A stretch of DNA of 64,000 nucleotides from Glycomyces amatae (GTDB lineage: Bacteria > Actinomycetota > Actinomycetes > Mycobacteriales > Micromonosporaceae). The notes under the pieces are model-generated. The model was not told the origin of the DNA and did not search any database. It worked only from the letters and a program-made list of their open reading frames with translations. A program made the translations under genes and the position numbers. The DNA is taken from the NCBI RefSeq assembly GCF_020991375.1, contig NZ_JAJLQZ010000005.1:124001-188000 (forward strand), given 5' to 3'. This document shows, piece by piece, positions 27,589-35,950 of the stretch (its first letter is position 1; every line of letters begins with the position of its first letter).

Positions 27589-28536
27589 ATGAGTGACAAC
27601 AAGTTCGACCAGAGTCGTTTCGACCAGAGCCGTTTCGACCTCGGCGGCGTCGTCGTCGCGACCACCCTGGCGTTCAAGGAGGACCCGAAGGCGCCGGGCG
27701 GGCTCGCGGTCGACTACGACAGGTTCGCCGAGCACTGCGACTTCCTCATCGCCAACGGCTGCCGCGGCGTCGGCCCCAACGGCTCGCTCGGCGAGTACTC
27801 CTCCCTCACCGACGAGGAGCGCCGCAAGGTCATCCAGGTCGCCGTCGAGACCGTCGGCGACCGCGGCCTCGTCGTCGCCGGCATCCACGGCGTCGGCTGG
27901 CACCAGGCCGTCAAGTGGGCCGAGTACGCCAAGGAGGACGGCGCCGACGGCGTCCTGCTGCTGCCGCCCACGATCTACCGCGCCAACCGCGGCGAGGTGC
28001 TCGAGCACTACGCCAAGGTCAACGAGGTCGGCCTGCCGATCATGATGTACAACAACCCGATCGACACCAAGGTCGACCTCGACCCCGACCTCGTCGCCGA
28101 GCTCTACGAGCTCGAGAACGTGGTCGCGATCAAGGAGTTCTCCACCGACGTCCGCCGCGTCCTGGAGATCAAGGAGCGGTGCGGCATCGACGTCATCGCC
28201 GGGGCCGACGACCTCCTGTTCGAGTCGCTCGTCATGGGCGCCACCGGCTGGTTCGCCGGGTACCCGAACGCCTTCCCGCGCGAGGCCGTCGAGATCTACG
28301 ACCTGGTGCAGGCCGGGAAGATCGAGCAGGCCCGCGAGCTGTACGCCGGCCTGGTCCCGGTCTTCCGCTGGGACACCAAGACCGAGTTCGTGCAGGCCAT
28401 CAAACTCTCCATGGACGTCGCCGGCAACAGCTACGGTGGACCGACCCGCCCGCCGCGCGGGCCGCTCTCGCCCGAGCACCACGAGCAGGTCGTCCGCGAC
28501 ACCCGCCGCGCGCTCGACTTCGCCGCCGCCCGCTGA
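27589..28536 (+). CDS. 1-pyrroline-4-hydroxy-2-carboxylate deaminase (DapA fold)
   Basis: A 315-residue class I aldolase-type TIM barrel. Tyr154 (IMMYNNP) and the Schiff-base Lys182 (VVAIKEFSTD) are present, and GPNGSLGEYSSLTDEERRKV gives the carboxylate-binding loop. In this operon it should convert the dehydrogenase product to 2-oxoglutarate semialdehyde and ammonia, the LhpC/HypD step. The N-terminus has a short repeat FDQSRFDQSRFDL. The ATG at 27589 follows GAAAGG. It lies 13 nt behind the oxidoreductase and ends at a hairpin. Confidence 0.87.
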   Translation: MSDNKFDQSRFDQSRFDLGGVVVATTLAFKEDPKAPGGLAVDYDRFAEHCDFLIANGCRGVGPNGSLGEYSSLTDEERRKVIQVAVETVGDRGLVVAGIHGVGWHQAVKWAEYAKEDGADGVLLLPPTIYRANRGEVLEHYAKVNEVGLPIMMYNNPIDTKVDLDPDLVAELYELENVVAIKEFSTDVRRVLEIKERCGIDVIAGADDLLFESLVMGATGWFAGYPNAFPREAVEIYDLVQAGKIEQARELYAGLVPVFRWDTKTEFVQAIKLSMDVAGNSYGGPTRPPRGPLSPEHHEQVVRDTRRALDFAAAR

Positions 28537-28542
28537 AGCACC

Positions 28543-28572
28543 GGTCGGGGGCGCCGACCGGCGCCCCCGACC
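28543..28572 (+). terminator. Intra-operon hairpin
   Basis: A perfect 13-bp GC-rich stem (28543-28555 with 28560-28572) with a GACC loop directly after the deaminase stop and 18 nt before the epimerase start. It probably lowers or tunes read-through, or protects the upstream mRNA end. Confidence 0.65.
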
Positions 28573-28590
28573 GCCTCCGATAGGACGAAC

Positions 28591-29592
28591 ATGAGAACGA
28601 CACGGCTCATCAGCGCGGTGGACTCGCACACCGAGGGCATGCCCACCCGGGTGGTCACCGGCGGCGTCGGCACCATCCCCGGCGCGACCATGAACGAGCG
28701 GCGCCTCCACGTCATCGAGCACATGGACGACCTGCGGCGGTTCCTGATGAACGAACCGCGCGGCCACGCCGCGATGAGCGGCGCCCTCCTCCAGCCGCCC
28801 ACGCGCCCCGACTGCGACTGGGGCGTGGTCTACATCGAGGTGTCCGGCTGCCTGCCGATGTGCGGGCACGGCACCATCGGGGTCGCCACGGTCCTGGTCG
28901 AGACCGGCATGGTCCCCGTGACCGAGCCGGTCACCGAGATCCGGCTCGACACGCCCGCCGGGCCCGTCACCGCCCGCGTCGCGGTCGAGGACGGGCGCGC
29001 CGCCTCGGTCACCATCGAGAACGTCCCCAGCTACGTCCACGCCCTCGACACCGGCGTCGAGGTGCCCGGCCTCGGCACCGTCCCGTACTCGATGGCCTTC
29101 GGCGGCAACTTCTACGCCATGGTCGACCTCGACGACGTCGGCCTCCCGTTCGACCGCTCGCACCAGCAGGAGATCGTCGCCGCGGGACTGGCGATCATGG
29201 ACGCGATCAACGCGACCGCGCCGCCCGTCCACCCCGAGATCGCCGGACTCGACCACTGCCACCACGTCGAGTTCATCGCGCCCGGCTCGGACGCGCGGCA
29301 CTCGCGACACGCCATGGCCATCCACCCCGGCTGGTTCGACCGCTCGCCCTGCGGCACCGGCACCTCCGCCCGCATGGCCGAGCTGTGGGCCCGCGGCGAA
29401 CTGCCCCTCGGCGTCGACTTCGTCAACGAGTCGTTCATCGGCACCCGCTTCATCGGGCGCCTCACCGCCGAGACCACCGTCGCGGGCCGCCCCGCGGTGG
29501 TCCCCCAGATCACCGGCCGCGCCTGGATCACCGGCACGGCCCAGTACACGCTCGACCCCACCGACCCGTTCCCGGCGGGATTCCAGTTCTAG
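28591..29592 (+). CDS. 4-hydroxyproline 2-epimerase (proline racemase family)
   Basis: A 333-residue proline-racemase-fold enzyme with both catalytic cysteines: Cys91 in LPMCGHGTIG and Cys254 in DRSPCGTGTSA. Two cysteines indicate an epimerase/racemase, not trans-3-hydroxyproline dehydratase, which has Thr at the second site. It converts trans-4-hydroxy-L-proline to cis-4-hydroxy-D-proline, the first step of the bacterial pathway (LhpA/HypRE-type). It follows an intra-operon hairpin by 18 nt. The RBS is weak (TAGGACGAAC). Confidence 0.92.
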   Translation: MRTTRLISAVDSHTEGMPTRVVTGGVGTIPGATMNERRLHVIEHMDDLRRFLMNEPRGHAAMSGALLQPPTRPDCDWGVVYIEVSGCLPMCGHGTIGVATVLVETGMVPVTEPVTEIRLDTPAGPVTARVAVEDGRAASVTIENVPSYVHALDTGVEVPGLGTVPYSMAFGGNFYAMVDLDDVGLPFDRSHQQEIVAAGLAIMDAINATAPPVHPEIAGLDHCHHVEFIAPGSDARHSRHAMAIHPGWFDRSPCGTGTSARMAELWARGELPLGVDFVNESFIGTRFIGRLTAETTVAGRPAVVPQITGRAWITGTAQYTLDPTDPFPAGFQF

Positions 29593-29752
29593 GAGGCCCC
29601 CGCCGGCCGGTGCCCGGCCCGCCGGCCCACTCGCCGCGTCGCCGGGCCCGCGAATACGACACCGGTATTTACAGGCCCTTCCGCCTTGCGACCGAACCAG
29701 CCGACTCGGACACCGCCTCGCCGGGAATCCGTGAACACCTAGGAGCAGAGCC

Positions 29753-31243
29753 ATGACCGATCAGACGCCGACCGACCGACTCGACGCGATCGCGCGCGCC
29801 GCCCGCGACGCGGCGCACGCGATCGCGGCAGGCACCCCGGCCTCGCGCGCCGCCGCGCTCAACGCCGCCGCCGACGCGCTCACCGCGAACGCCGACGAAC
29901 TGGTGGCGCTCGCGGCGGACGAGACCGGCCTCCAGGACGCGCGGCTGCGCGGCGAACTGCGCCGCACCGTCGTCCAGCTGCGGCTCTTCGCCGACACCGT
30001 CGTCGACGGGGCCTACCTCGACGCCAGGATCGACCGCCCCGACCCCGAGTTCGCGCTCGGCCCGCGGCCCGACCTGCGCCGCGTCAACGAACCGGTCGGG
30101 CCGGTCCTGAACTTCGCCGCGGGCAACTTCCCGTTCGCGTTCTCCGTCGCGGGCGGCGACACCGCGGCCGCCCTCGCCGCGGGCAACCCCGTCATCGTGA
30201 AGGCCCACCCGGGCCACCCGCGCCTGTCCGAGCGCACGGCGGCCGTCGTCGCCGCCGCCCTCGAAGGCGCCGGGATGCCTCCGGGCACCTTGCAGCTCGT
30301 CACCGGCCAGGAGGCCGGGACGGCGATGCTCCGGCACCCGCTCGTCAAGGCCGCGGCGTTCACCGGCTCGACCCGGGCCGGGCGGCTGCTCGCCGACATC
30401 GCCGCCGCGCGCCCGGCGCCGATCCCGTTCTACGGCGAACTCGGCAGCGTCAACCCCGTCTTCGTCACCGCCGCCGCGGTCGCCGAGCGCGGCTCCGAGA
30501 TCGCGGCCGGGCTCGTCATGAGCGTCGGCGGCTCCGCCGGGCAGCTGTGCACGAAACCCGGGCTCGTGTTCCTCCCCGAAGGCCACGGCCTGGGCGACGC
30601 CGTCGCCGCCGCGTCCGCGGCGGTCGCCGAGCACCGGATGCTCGACCCGCGCATCGCCGACGGCTACCTGGAGCGGCGCGCGGCGGTCCTGGGCGCCAAG
30701 GGCGTCGACGTCGTCGCCGCCGGGGCGACGCGCACCGGCGAGGACGGGCAGACCTGGGTCACGCCCACGATCGCCGCCGTCGCGCTCGACGACCTCCGCG
30801 CCGCCGACGGGCTCCTCGAGGAGTGCTTCGGCCCGCTCGCGATCCTCGTGGAGGTCCCCGAGGGCACCGACTACGCCGACCTGCTGGGGGAGCTGTTCGA
30901 AGGCAACCTCACCGTCACCGTGCACCGCGCCGGGGGCGACGACGTCGCCCGCCTGGTGCGGGCGGCGGCGCGGCAGGCGGGCCGGGTCCTGTTCGACGGC
31001 TGGCCCACCGGTGTCGCGGTGACGCCCGCGATGCAGCACGGCGGGCCGTGGCCCGCGACGACCTCGGGCGGCACGAGCGTGGGCACGGCGGCCATCGGGC
31101 GCTTCGTGCAGGCGGTCGCCTACCAGAACGCGCCCGCGGAGCTCCTGCCGCCGCCGCTGCGCGACGACAACCCGTGGGGCGTCCCGCAGCGCATCGCCCC
31201 GGCGGGCGAGTCCGCCGGCTGGGGCACGGCGCACCGGGACTGA
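29753..31243 (+). CDS. 2-oxoglutarate semialdehyde dehydrogenase
   Basis: A 496-residue aldehyde dehydrogenase of the KGSADH group: cofactor loop FAAGNFPFAFSVAGGDTAAA, base Glu229 (FYGELGSVNP) and nucleophile Cys266 in GQLCTKPGLVF. The Cys-Thr-Lys-Pro-Gly motif is typical of 2,5-dioxovalerate dehydrogenases. It oxidises 2-oxoglutarate semialdehyde to 2-oxoglutarate with NAD(P)+, the last step. A 160-bp gap with GC-rich dyads separates it from the epimerase, so it may have its own promoter. AGGAG precedes the ATG. Confidence 0.92.
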   Translation: MTDQTPTDRLDAIARAARDAAHAIAAGTPASRAAALNAAADALTANADELVALAADETGLQDARLRGELRRTVVQLRLFADTVVDGAYLDARIDRPDPEFALGPRPDLRRVNEPVGPVLNFAAGNFPFAFSVAGGDTAAALAAGNPVIVKAHPGHPRLSERTAAVVAAALEGAGMPPGTLQLVTGQEAGTAMLRHPLVKAAAFTGSTRAGRLLADIAAARPAPIPFYGELGSVNPVFVTAAAVAERGSEIAAGLVMSVGGSAGQLCTKPGLVFLPEGHGLGDAVAAASAAVAEHRMLDPRIADGYLERRAAVLGAKGVDVVAAGATRTGEDGQTWVTPTIAAVALDDLRAADGLLEECFGPLAILVEVPEGTDYADLLGELFEGNLTVTVHRAGGDDVARLVRAAARQAGRVLFDGWPTGVAVTPAMQHGGPWPATTSGGTSVGTAAIGRFVQAVAYQNAPAELLPPPLRDDNPWGVPQRIAPAGESAGWGTAHRD

Positions 31244-31304
31244 GCCGCGGGCTCCGGCACCACCGCGCCGAGCGGTTCCCGCCGGTGAGCCCTGACACCG
31301 ACTT

Positions 31305-31337
31305 ACGAGCGGCCATCGCCACGCGATGGCCGCTCGT
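31305..31337. terminator. Hairpin terminator ending the hydroxyproline regulon
   Basis: A perfect 14-bp stem (31305-31318 with 31324-31337) with a 5-nt loop, 61 nt after the dehydrogenase stop. No T-tract. Confidence 0.8.
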
Positions 31338-31400
31338 GCCGTCCCCGCGACCGGCCCGAACAGGCGCTCCGCGCATCCCCCGGAGCCCTCGTCCCAATAA

Positions 31401-31438
31401 GGCAGCCACTGTCAAAAGGCAGTAGCTGCCTGTATGCT
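31401..31438 (+). promoter_or_regulatory. TetR operator and leaderless promoter
   Basis: A 30-nt dyad: GGCAGC (31401-31406) and ACTG (31408-31411) mirrored by CAGT (31420-31423) and GCTGCC (31425-31430). A -10 element TATGCT (31433-31438) follows, placing transcription start at the TetR ATG (31445). This fits autorepression of the TetR/monooxygenase pair. Confidence 0.7.
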
Positions 31439-31444
31439 GTCCCC

Positions 31445-32074
31445 ATGGACTCCACCGACGACGCGCCCGCGAGCGCAGCGCCCGGCCTCCAGGCCCGCAA
31501 GAAGCTCGCCGCGATGCACCGCATCCAGGAGGCCGCCCTCGACCTGTTCGAGGAGCGCGGCTTCGACGACGTCGCCATCGAGGAGGTCGCGGCCGCCGCC
31601 GAGGTCTCCCCGCGGACCGTCTACCGCTACTTCGGCTCCAAGGAGACGCTCGTCATCTGGGACGAGGAGGACGAGCCCGCGGTGAGCCCCCTCGCCCCGC
31701 AGTTCGCCGCCGAGGACCCCGTCGGGGCGCTCCGCGAGGCCATGCGCGCGGGCTTCGCGGCCCTGGGGCCCGCCGACCTCCGGCTCATGCGGCGGCGCGT
31801 CGCCCTCGTCTACCGCCACCCGGGGATCGAGGCCGCGCTCATCCTCCACGCGTACGAGAAGTCCCGCCGGATCGCGGCCGCCGTCGCGCCCGACGCCGAC
31901 CGCGCCCTCGAGGTCCAGGTCTTCGCCCACGCCTGCGTGGGCGCCGTCCTGGGCGCCATGCGGCACTGGTGCCTCTCCGAGTTCGCCAGGCCCCCTTACG
32001 AGTTCGTGGACCGGGCCCTGACCCTCCTCGAACACGGCTTCACCGCACCCGACCGAAAGCGAGCGCACCCGTGA
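31445..32074 (+). CDS. TetR-family regulator
   Basis: A 209-residue TetR regulator. The helix-turn-helix is HRIQEAALDLFEERGFDDVA and AAAAEVSPRTVYRYFGSKETL (residues about 24-67). The ligand domain contains AMRAGFAALGPADLRLMRRR. A leaderless start is likely. GTGA overlap joins it to the FAD monooxygenase, the likely controlled gene. Confidence 0.88.
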   Translation: MDSTDDAPASAAPGLQARKKLAAMHRIQEAALDLFEERGFDDVAIEEVAAAAEVSPRTVYRYFGSKETLVIWDEEDEPAVSPLAPQFAAEDPVGALREAMRAGFAALGPADLRLMRRRVALVYRHPGIEAALILHAYEKSRRIAAAVAPDADRALEVQVFAHACVGAVLGAMRHWCLSEFARPPYEFVDRALTLLEHGFTAPDRKRAHP

Positions 32075-33258
32075 CCGCCGTACGGAACGTCCTCATCTCC
32101 GGGGCGGGCATCGCCGGGCCCGCCCTGGCCCACTGGCTCCAGCGCCACGGCATCCGCGCCACCCTCGTCGAGAAGGCCCCCGAGGCGCGGACCGGCGGCT
32201 ACGCCGTCGACCTGCGCGGCGCGGCCGTCGACGTGGCCGAGCGGATGGGCCTCCTCGACCGCGTCCGCGCCGCCGCGACCGGCATCACCCGCGCCTCGGT
32301 CGTCGACGCCCGCGGCAGGACCCGCGCGGGCTTCCCCACCGGCCTCGCCGCGGGCGAGGGCCGGTCCCTCGAGATCCTCCGCGGCGACCTCGTGGGCCTG
32401 CTCCACGACGCCGCCGACGCGGCCGAGTACCGCTACGGCGACGCCGTCGCCGCGCTCGACCAGTCCTCCGGTGACGCCGTGCTCGCCTCCTTCCAAGGCG
32501 CCGAAGCGGAGCCGTACGACCTCGTCGTCGGCGCCGACGGCCTGCACTCGAACGTCCGGGCGCTGGCGTTCGGCCCCGAGCGCCCCTACCGGCGCTTCCT
32601 CGGCGGCTACGTCAGCATCGCCACCGTCGGCGACCACCTCGGCCTCAGCGGCGAGGTGCGGCTGTTCAACACCCCCGGCCGGCTCGTGGGCCTGTACCGG
32701 ACCCCTCGCGCCGAAGGCGCCAAGGCGCTGCTCCTGCACCGCACACCGCACGAGACCGACGTCGACCGCCGCACCCCCGCCGAGCAGCGCGAGCACCTGC
32801 GCGCGGTGTTCGCGGGCGCGGGCTGGGAGACCGACCGAATCCTGTCCATGATGGAGGATTCGCCGGACTTCTACTTCGACTCGGTCACCCAGATCGCCAT
32901 GGACGGCTGGTCGCGGGGGCGCGTCGTGCTCCTCGGGGACGCGGCGCACTGCCCGTCCCCGATGTCCGGGCAGGGCACGAGCCTGGCCCTCGTCGGCGCG
33001 TACGTGCTCGCCCAGGAGCTCGCGCGCCGCACCGACGCCGCGACCGCGCTCGCCGCCTACGAGCGGCGCATGCGACCCTATGCGGCCGCCAACCAGGCGA
33101 TCGCCGACGACGGTCTGGCATTCCTCGCGCCGCGCACCGGGTTCGGCATCGGGGCCCGCAACGCGCTGCTCCGTTCCGCGCCGCTGCTGAAGCTCCTCGG
33201 GCGACTCGACAGGAAGGTCCCCCGGGCCGTCGAGGCGATCGAGCTCGACACGCCCTGA
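32071..33258 (+). CDS. FAD-dependent aromatic-type monooxygenase
   Basis: A 395-residue group A flavoprotein monooxygenase: GxGxxG in VLISGAGIAGPALAHWLQ, the DG motif in VVGADGLHSNVR, and the GD motif in VVLLGDAAHCPSPMSGQGTSLAL. TetX and p-hydroxybenzoate-hydroxylase-like enzymes belong here; they hydroxylate aromatic compounds or inactivate drugs using NAD(P)H and oxygen. The GTG start overlaps the TetR stop, so the pair is likely an inducible detoxification or catabolic unit. The substrate is unknown. Confidence 0.87.
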   Translation: MTAVRNVLISGAGIAGPALAHWLQRHGIRATLVEKAPEARTGGYAVDLRGAAVDVAERMGLLDRVRAAATGITRASVVDARGRTRAGFPTGLAAGEGRSLEILRGDLVGLLHDAADAAEYRYGDAVAALDQSSGDAVLASFQGAEAEPYDLVVGADGLHSNVRALAFGPERPYRRFLGGYVSIATVGDHLGLSGEVRLFNTPGRLVGLYRTPRAEGAKALLLHRTPHETDVDRRTPAEQREHLRAVFAGAGWETDRILSMMEDSPDFYFDSVTQIAMDGWSRGRVVLLGDAAHCPSPMSGQGTSLALVGAYVLAQELARRTDAATALAAYERRMRPYAAANQAIADDGLAFLAPRTGFGIGARNALLRSAPLLKLLGRLDRKVPRAVEAIELDTP

Positions 33259-33288
33259 CGGGGGCTGGACCTCGCCGCACCGCCCTGC

Positions 33289-33306
33289 TAAATTAGGTCA
33301 GCCTAA
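33289..33306 (+). promoter_or_regulatory. DtxR/IdeR-type iron box over a promoter
   Basis: TTAGG-TCAG-CCTAA (33293-33306) is the core of the actinobacterial DmdR/IdeR box. It overlaps a TAAATT -10-like element (33289-33294), 42 nt before the DUF2470 gene. Iron repression is predicted. Confidence 0.75.
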
Positions 33307-33347
33307 GTTCGATGAGCAGAGGCTAAGACGGCGATCGGAGAACTGCC

Positions 33348-34103
33348 ATGCGCCCATCCGCGGCCGAGGTCGCCCGCACACTGGCCCGCGGCCGCCTGGG
33401 AGGGGTCCTGCGGTTCGCCGACGGCGCCCCCGTGACCGGGTTCCACCACGCCACCGACCGCATCGGGCGGCCGCTCCTGCTCGCCGCCCCCGGCGACGGG
33501 CTCGCCGCGCGCCTGCGCGCGAGCGGGCCCGCCGAGGTCCGCCTGACCGTGGACGACGTGCCGCCGCACCGCGGCGCCCCGAGCCTGGGCCGCGTCCGGC
33601 TCTCCGGCATCCTGCTGCCGGTGCCCCGGTCCGCGACCCGACCGGCCGTGCTCGAGTACGCGCGGTCCCGGCCGATCCCCGAACTCTTCGACGTCGGCGA
33701 TCGGATCACGATGCACCGCATCGAGATCGACCGCGTCTCCTTCAGCCGCTCCGGTGCGGCCGAGGCGATCGACCCCGCCGAGTACGCGGCCGCGGAGCCC
33801 GACCCGCTCCACGAGTGCGAGCGCGACCTGCTCGACGACCTGGCCCGCCACCACATGGCGCAGCTCGGGCACCACCTCCGGCACCTCCTGGACGCCAAGG
33901 GGACCGCCTACGACGGGACGCCGCGCGTGCGGCGGCTGGACCGGTACGGACTCGTGGTCGACCTGGGCGACGCCCCCGCCGGCCCGGGCCGACGGTGGCT
34001 GCGGCTGGAGTTCGCGCGCCCCGTGAGCGGCCGGCACGACCTCGCGCATTTGATGCACCCCATCCTGTTCCACTGCCACCACTCGTCCGACGGCTGCGCT
34101 TGA
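33348..34103 (+). CDS. DUF2470 / PNPOx-fold protein, iron-regulated
   Basis: A 251-residue protein. The N-terminal half has a split-barrel (PNPOx-like) pattern (VLRFADGAPVTGFHHATDRI, RVRLSGILLPVP). The C-terminal 85 residues match DUF2470 (LARHHMAQLGHHLRHLLDAKG, VRRLDRYGLVVDLG, FARPVSGRHDLAHLMHPIL), a domain found in HugZ-like haem-utilisation proteins. The iron box upstream supports a role in haem or siderophore iron release (inference). It is monocistronic. Confidence 0.75.
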   Translation: MRPSAAEVARTLARGRLGGVLRFADGAPVTGFHHATDRIGRPLLLAAPGDGLAARLRASGPAEVRLTVDDVPPHRGAPSLGRVRLSGILLPVPRSATRPAVLEYARSRPIPELFDVGDRITMHRIEIDRVSFSRSGAAEAIDPAEYAAAEPDPLHECERDLLDDLARHHMAQLGHHLRHLLDAKGTAYDGTPRVRRLDRYGLVVDLGDAPAGPGRRWLRLEFARPVSGRHDLAHLMHPILFHCHHSSDGCA

Positions 34104-34145
34104 CGGCGTTCAAACCGATCGGCGCCGCCGAGGGCACCGGCAGCC

Positions 34146-34583
34146 TCAGCCGGCGTCGCGGAGCGCCTCGGCGAGCAGTTCCAGATCGCGTCGGGTCGCC
34201 CCCCAATCGGCCCCGCCGGTCGACGCGGCGACGCGCCCGACCCATTCGGCGTGGGCCCGCTCGATCTCGCGCAGGCGGCGCAGTCCGGACGGGGTGGCCT
34301 TGAGCAGCTTCGCGCGCTTGTGGAGCGGGTTCTCCTCGTAGCGGGCCAGGCCGTCGCGGACGAGGTCGTCGGCGATCCGCTGGACGCCTTGGCGCTGCAT
34401 GCCCAGCCGCCGGGCCGTCTCGGCGACGCTCATGCCGTCGCCGAGGGTCTGCAACACCATGCGGCGCGAGTGCGTCTGGCCCGCGCTCGAAGCGAGGCCC
34501 TCGCCCGCCTGCCGCAGCAGCCTGTTCACCTTCGCGATCGCGTGGATCACCTCGTCGAGCTCGCCTGGATCATTTGACATCAT
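34146..34583 (-). CDS. MarR-family regulator
   Basis: A 145-residue winged-helix regulator: SRRMVLQTLGDGMSVAETARRLG, MQRQGVQRIADDLVRDGLARYEEN and the wing KRAKLLKATPSG. It diverges from an alpha/beta hydrolase and its first codon lies inside one arm of an inverted repeat. Likely autorepressor and regulator of the hydrolase. It starts Met-Met; either codon could be used. Confidence 0.9.
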   Translation of the reverse strand: MMSNDPGELDEVIHAIAKVNRLLRQAGEGLASSAGQTHSRRMVLQTLGDGMSVAETARRLGMQRQGVQRIADDLVRDGLARYEENPLHKRAKLLKATPSGLRRLREIERAHAEWVGRVAASTGGADWGATRRDLELLAEALRDAG

Positions 34584-34620
34584 GTTGTCATTCTTCTAGC
34601 CTGGCAGATATGACAACATG
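34581..34620. promoter_or_regulatory. MarR operator, paired inverted arms
   Basis: CATGTTGTCA (34581-34590) and TGACAACATG (34611-34620) are perfect inverted 10-mers flanking the divergent promoter between MarR and the hydrolase. An additional TGACATCATG-like half lies at 34575. Confidence 0.75.
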
Positions 34621-34695
34621 TTACCAATTTTCGGCGCCCGAAGGGCTCGCCGCCGACCTGTCCGATCTCATCGAACGCGTGCAAGGAGACCACTG

Positions 34696-35406
34696 ATGAC
34701 CGGCACCCCCGTGATCCTCGTCGGCGGCGGCGGGCTCGGCCCCTGGGCGTGGGAGCGGGTCGCACCGCTCCTGCGCGAACGCGGGTTCGCGGTCCACACC
34801 CCGACCCTCAGTGCGACCGGCGACGACCCGACGCCCGCGACCGAGGTGACCCTGCGGACGTGGATCGACGACCTCGCCGGCTACATCGCACGCCACCGGC
34901 TCACCGGGGCGGCGCTGGTCGCCCACTCGTTCGCCGGATACCCCGCCGCCGGCCTGCTCGCCCGCGACGCCCCCGGAGCGGCTACGGCGATCTTCGTCGA
35001 CGCACCTCTCCCGGCCCCGGGACGAAGCTGGTTCGACGCCGCCGGACCCCAGACGCAGGCGTTCATGGAAGGCCTCGCCATCGACGGCGCGATCCCGTGG
35101 TTCACCAGGGAGCAGCTGGACCAGGCCTACCCAGGGCACGGCATCGGCGACGACGACGAGGCGTGGATGCGCCCGCGCCTGACCGCCCAGCCGATCGGCA
35201 CCTGCACCGAACCCGCGATCCGGCACCCGCTCGCACTCGACGCGTTCCGCCCGGTGTACGTGCGCTGTACCCGGTCGCCCGTCCCACCCGCGGACATCGA
35301 CGCGGACACGCCCGGCTGGACCTGGCGCGAACTCGACGCCGGGCACTGGCCCATGGTCACCGCCCCGAGCGCCCTCGCCCGCCTCATCGCCGACGTCCTC
35401 GACTAA
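34696..35406 (+). CDS. Alpha/beta hydrolase
   Basis: A 236-residue alpha/beta hydrolase. The opening strand VILVGGGGLGPWAWERV supplies the oxyanion hole, the nucleophile Ser lies in VAHSFAGYPAA, and the terminal His is in LDAGHWPMV. AAGGAG precedes the ATG at 34696. It resembles esterases that hydrolyse small aromatic esters; the substrate is unknown. It is controlled by the divergent MarR gene (inferred). Confidence 0.85.
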   Translation: MTGTPVILVGGGGLGPWAWERVAPLLRERGFAVHTPTLSATGDDPTPATEVTLRTWIDDLAGYIARHRLTGAALVAHSFAGYPAAGLLARDAPGAATAIFVDAPLPAPGRSWFDAAGPQTQAFMEGLAIDGAIPWFTREQLDQAYPGHGIGDDDEAWMRPRLTAQPIGTCTEPAIRHPLALDAFRPVYVRCTRSPVPPADIDADTPGWTWRELDAGHWPMVTAPSALARLIADVLD

Positions 35407-35527
35407 ATTTGCGCTGGTCAGGCCAGTGCCCAGCTCCTATGAGAGACGCGGGGCGGCGCGAATACCTGGCGGCGTTTTGAGGCGGTAGTGCTGTACCCTG
35501 GCTAAGGCCGCTTTCGGGCGGCCGACT

Positions 35528-35601
35528 CGGGACGTGGCGCAGCTTGGTAGCGCACTCGCTTTGGGAGCGAGGGGTCGCAGGTTCAAATCCTGTCGTCCCG
35601 A
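35528..35601 (+). tRNA. tRNA-Pro(TGG)
   Basis: A 74-nt cloverleaf. The acceptor stem CGGGACG/CGTCCCG is perfect with discriminator A. The anticodon arm CTCGC-TTTGGGA-GCGAG places TGG at the anticodon, and the T-arm has GGTTCAAATCC. CCA is not encoded. It is the likely integration site of the island that follows. On the minus strand it reads as the familiar false ORF segment RQDLNLRPLAPKASALPSC. Confidence 0.97.
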
Positions 35602-35613
35602 CGCAGAACCGGT

Positions 35614-35653
35614 GGTCAGGGGAGCTTTCTTCAACCGGAGAGCTTCCCCGACC
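35614..35653 (+). terminator. tRNA-Pro terminator
   Basis: A 16-bp stem with one mismatch and two G-U pairs (35614-35629 with 35638-35653), 8-nt loop, 12 nt after the tRNA. Nothing convincing lies between here and 35950; no integrase or direct repeat of the tRNA end was found there. Confidence 0.75.
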
Positions 35654-35950
35654 AGCTCCCGCTGGTCTCTCGCTGGTCTAGATGAACCAGGATCCCCCGG
35701 CACGCTTGCTGACGGAAGCCTTGACAGCGGTGACCTCTGACACGTTGATGCCCTCCGCTCCGCAATGGTCGGGGTTGGTGCGGGGCCAGGCGGTCCCGCA
35801 ACGCTGCGGCACGGGCTGTCGGCAGAGCGATGATGCGCAGGAATCCGCCGCGGTTTCATGCGCGGAAGCAGCATGCTCCACACGGGCCGCTCCGTTCGCT
35901 GCTCGGCCGGACCGCGACCGCCTTGCACCCGCAGGGAGCGCTGGGCGATG

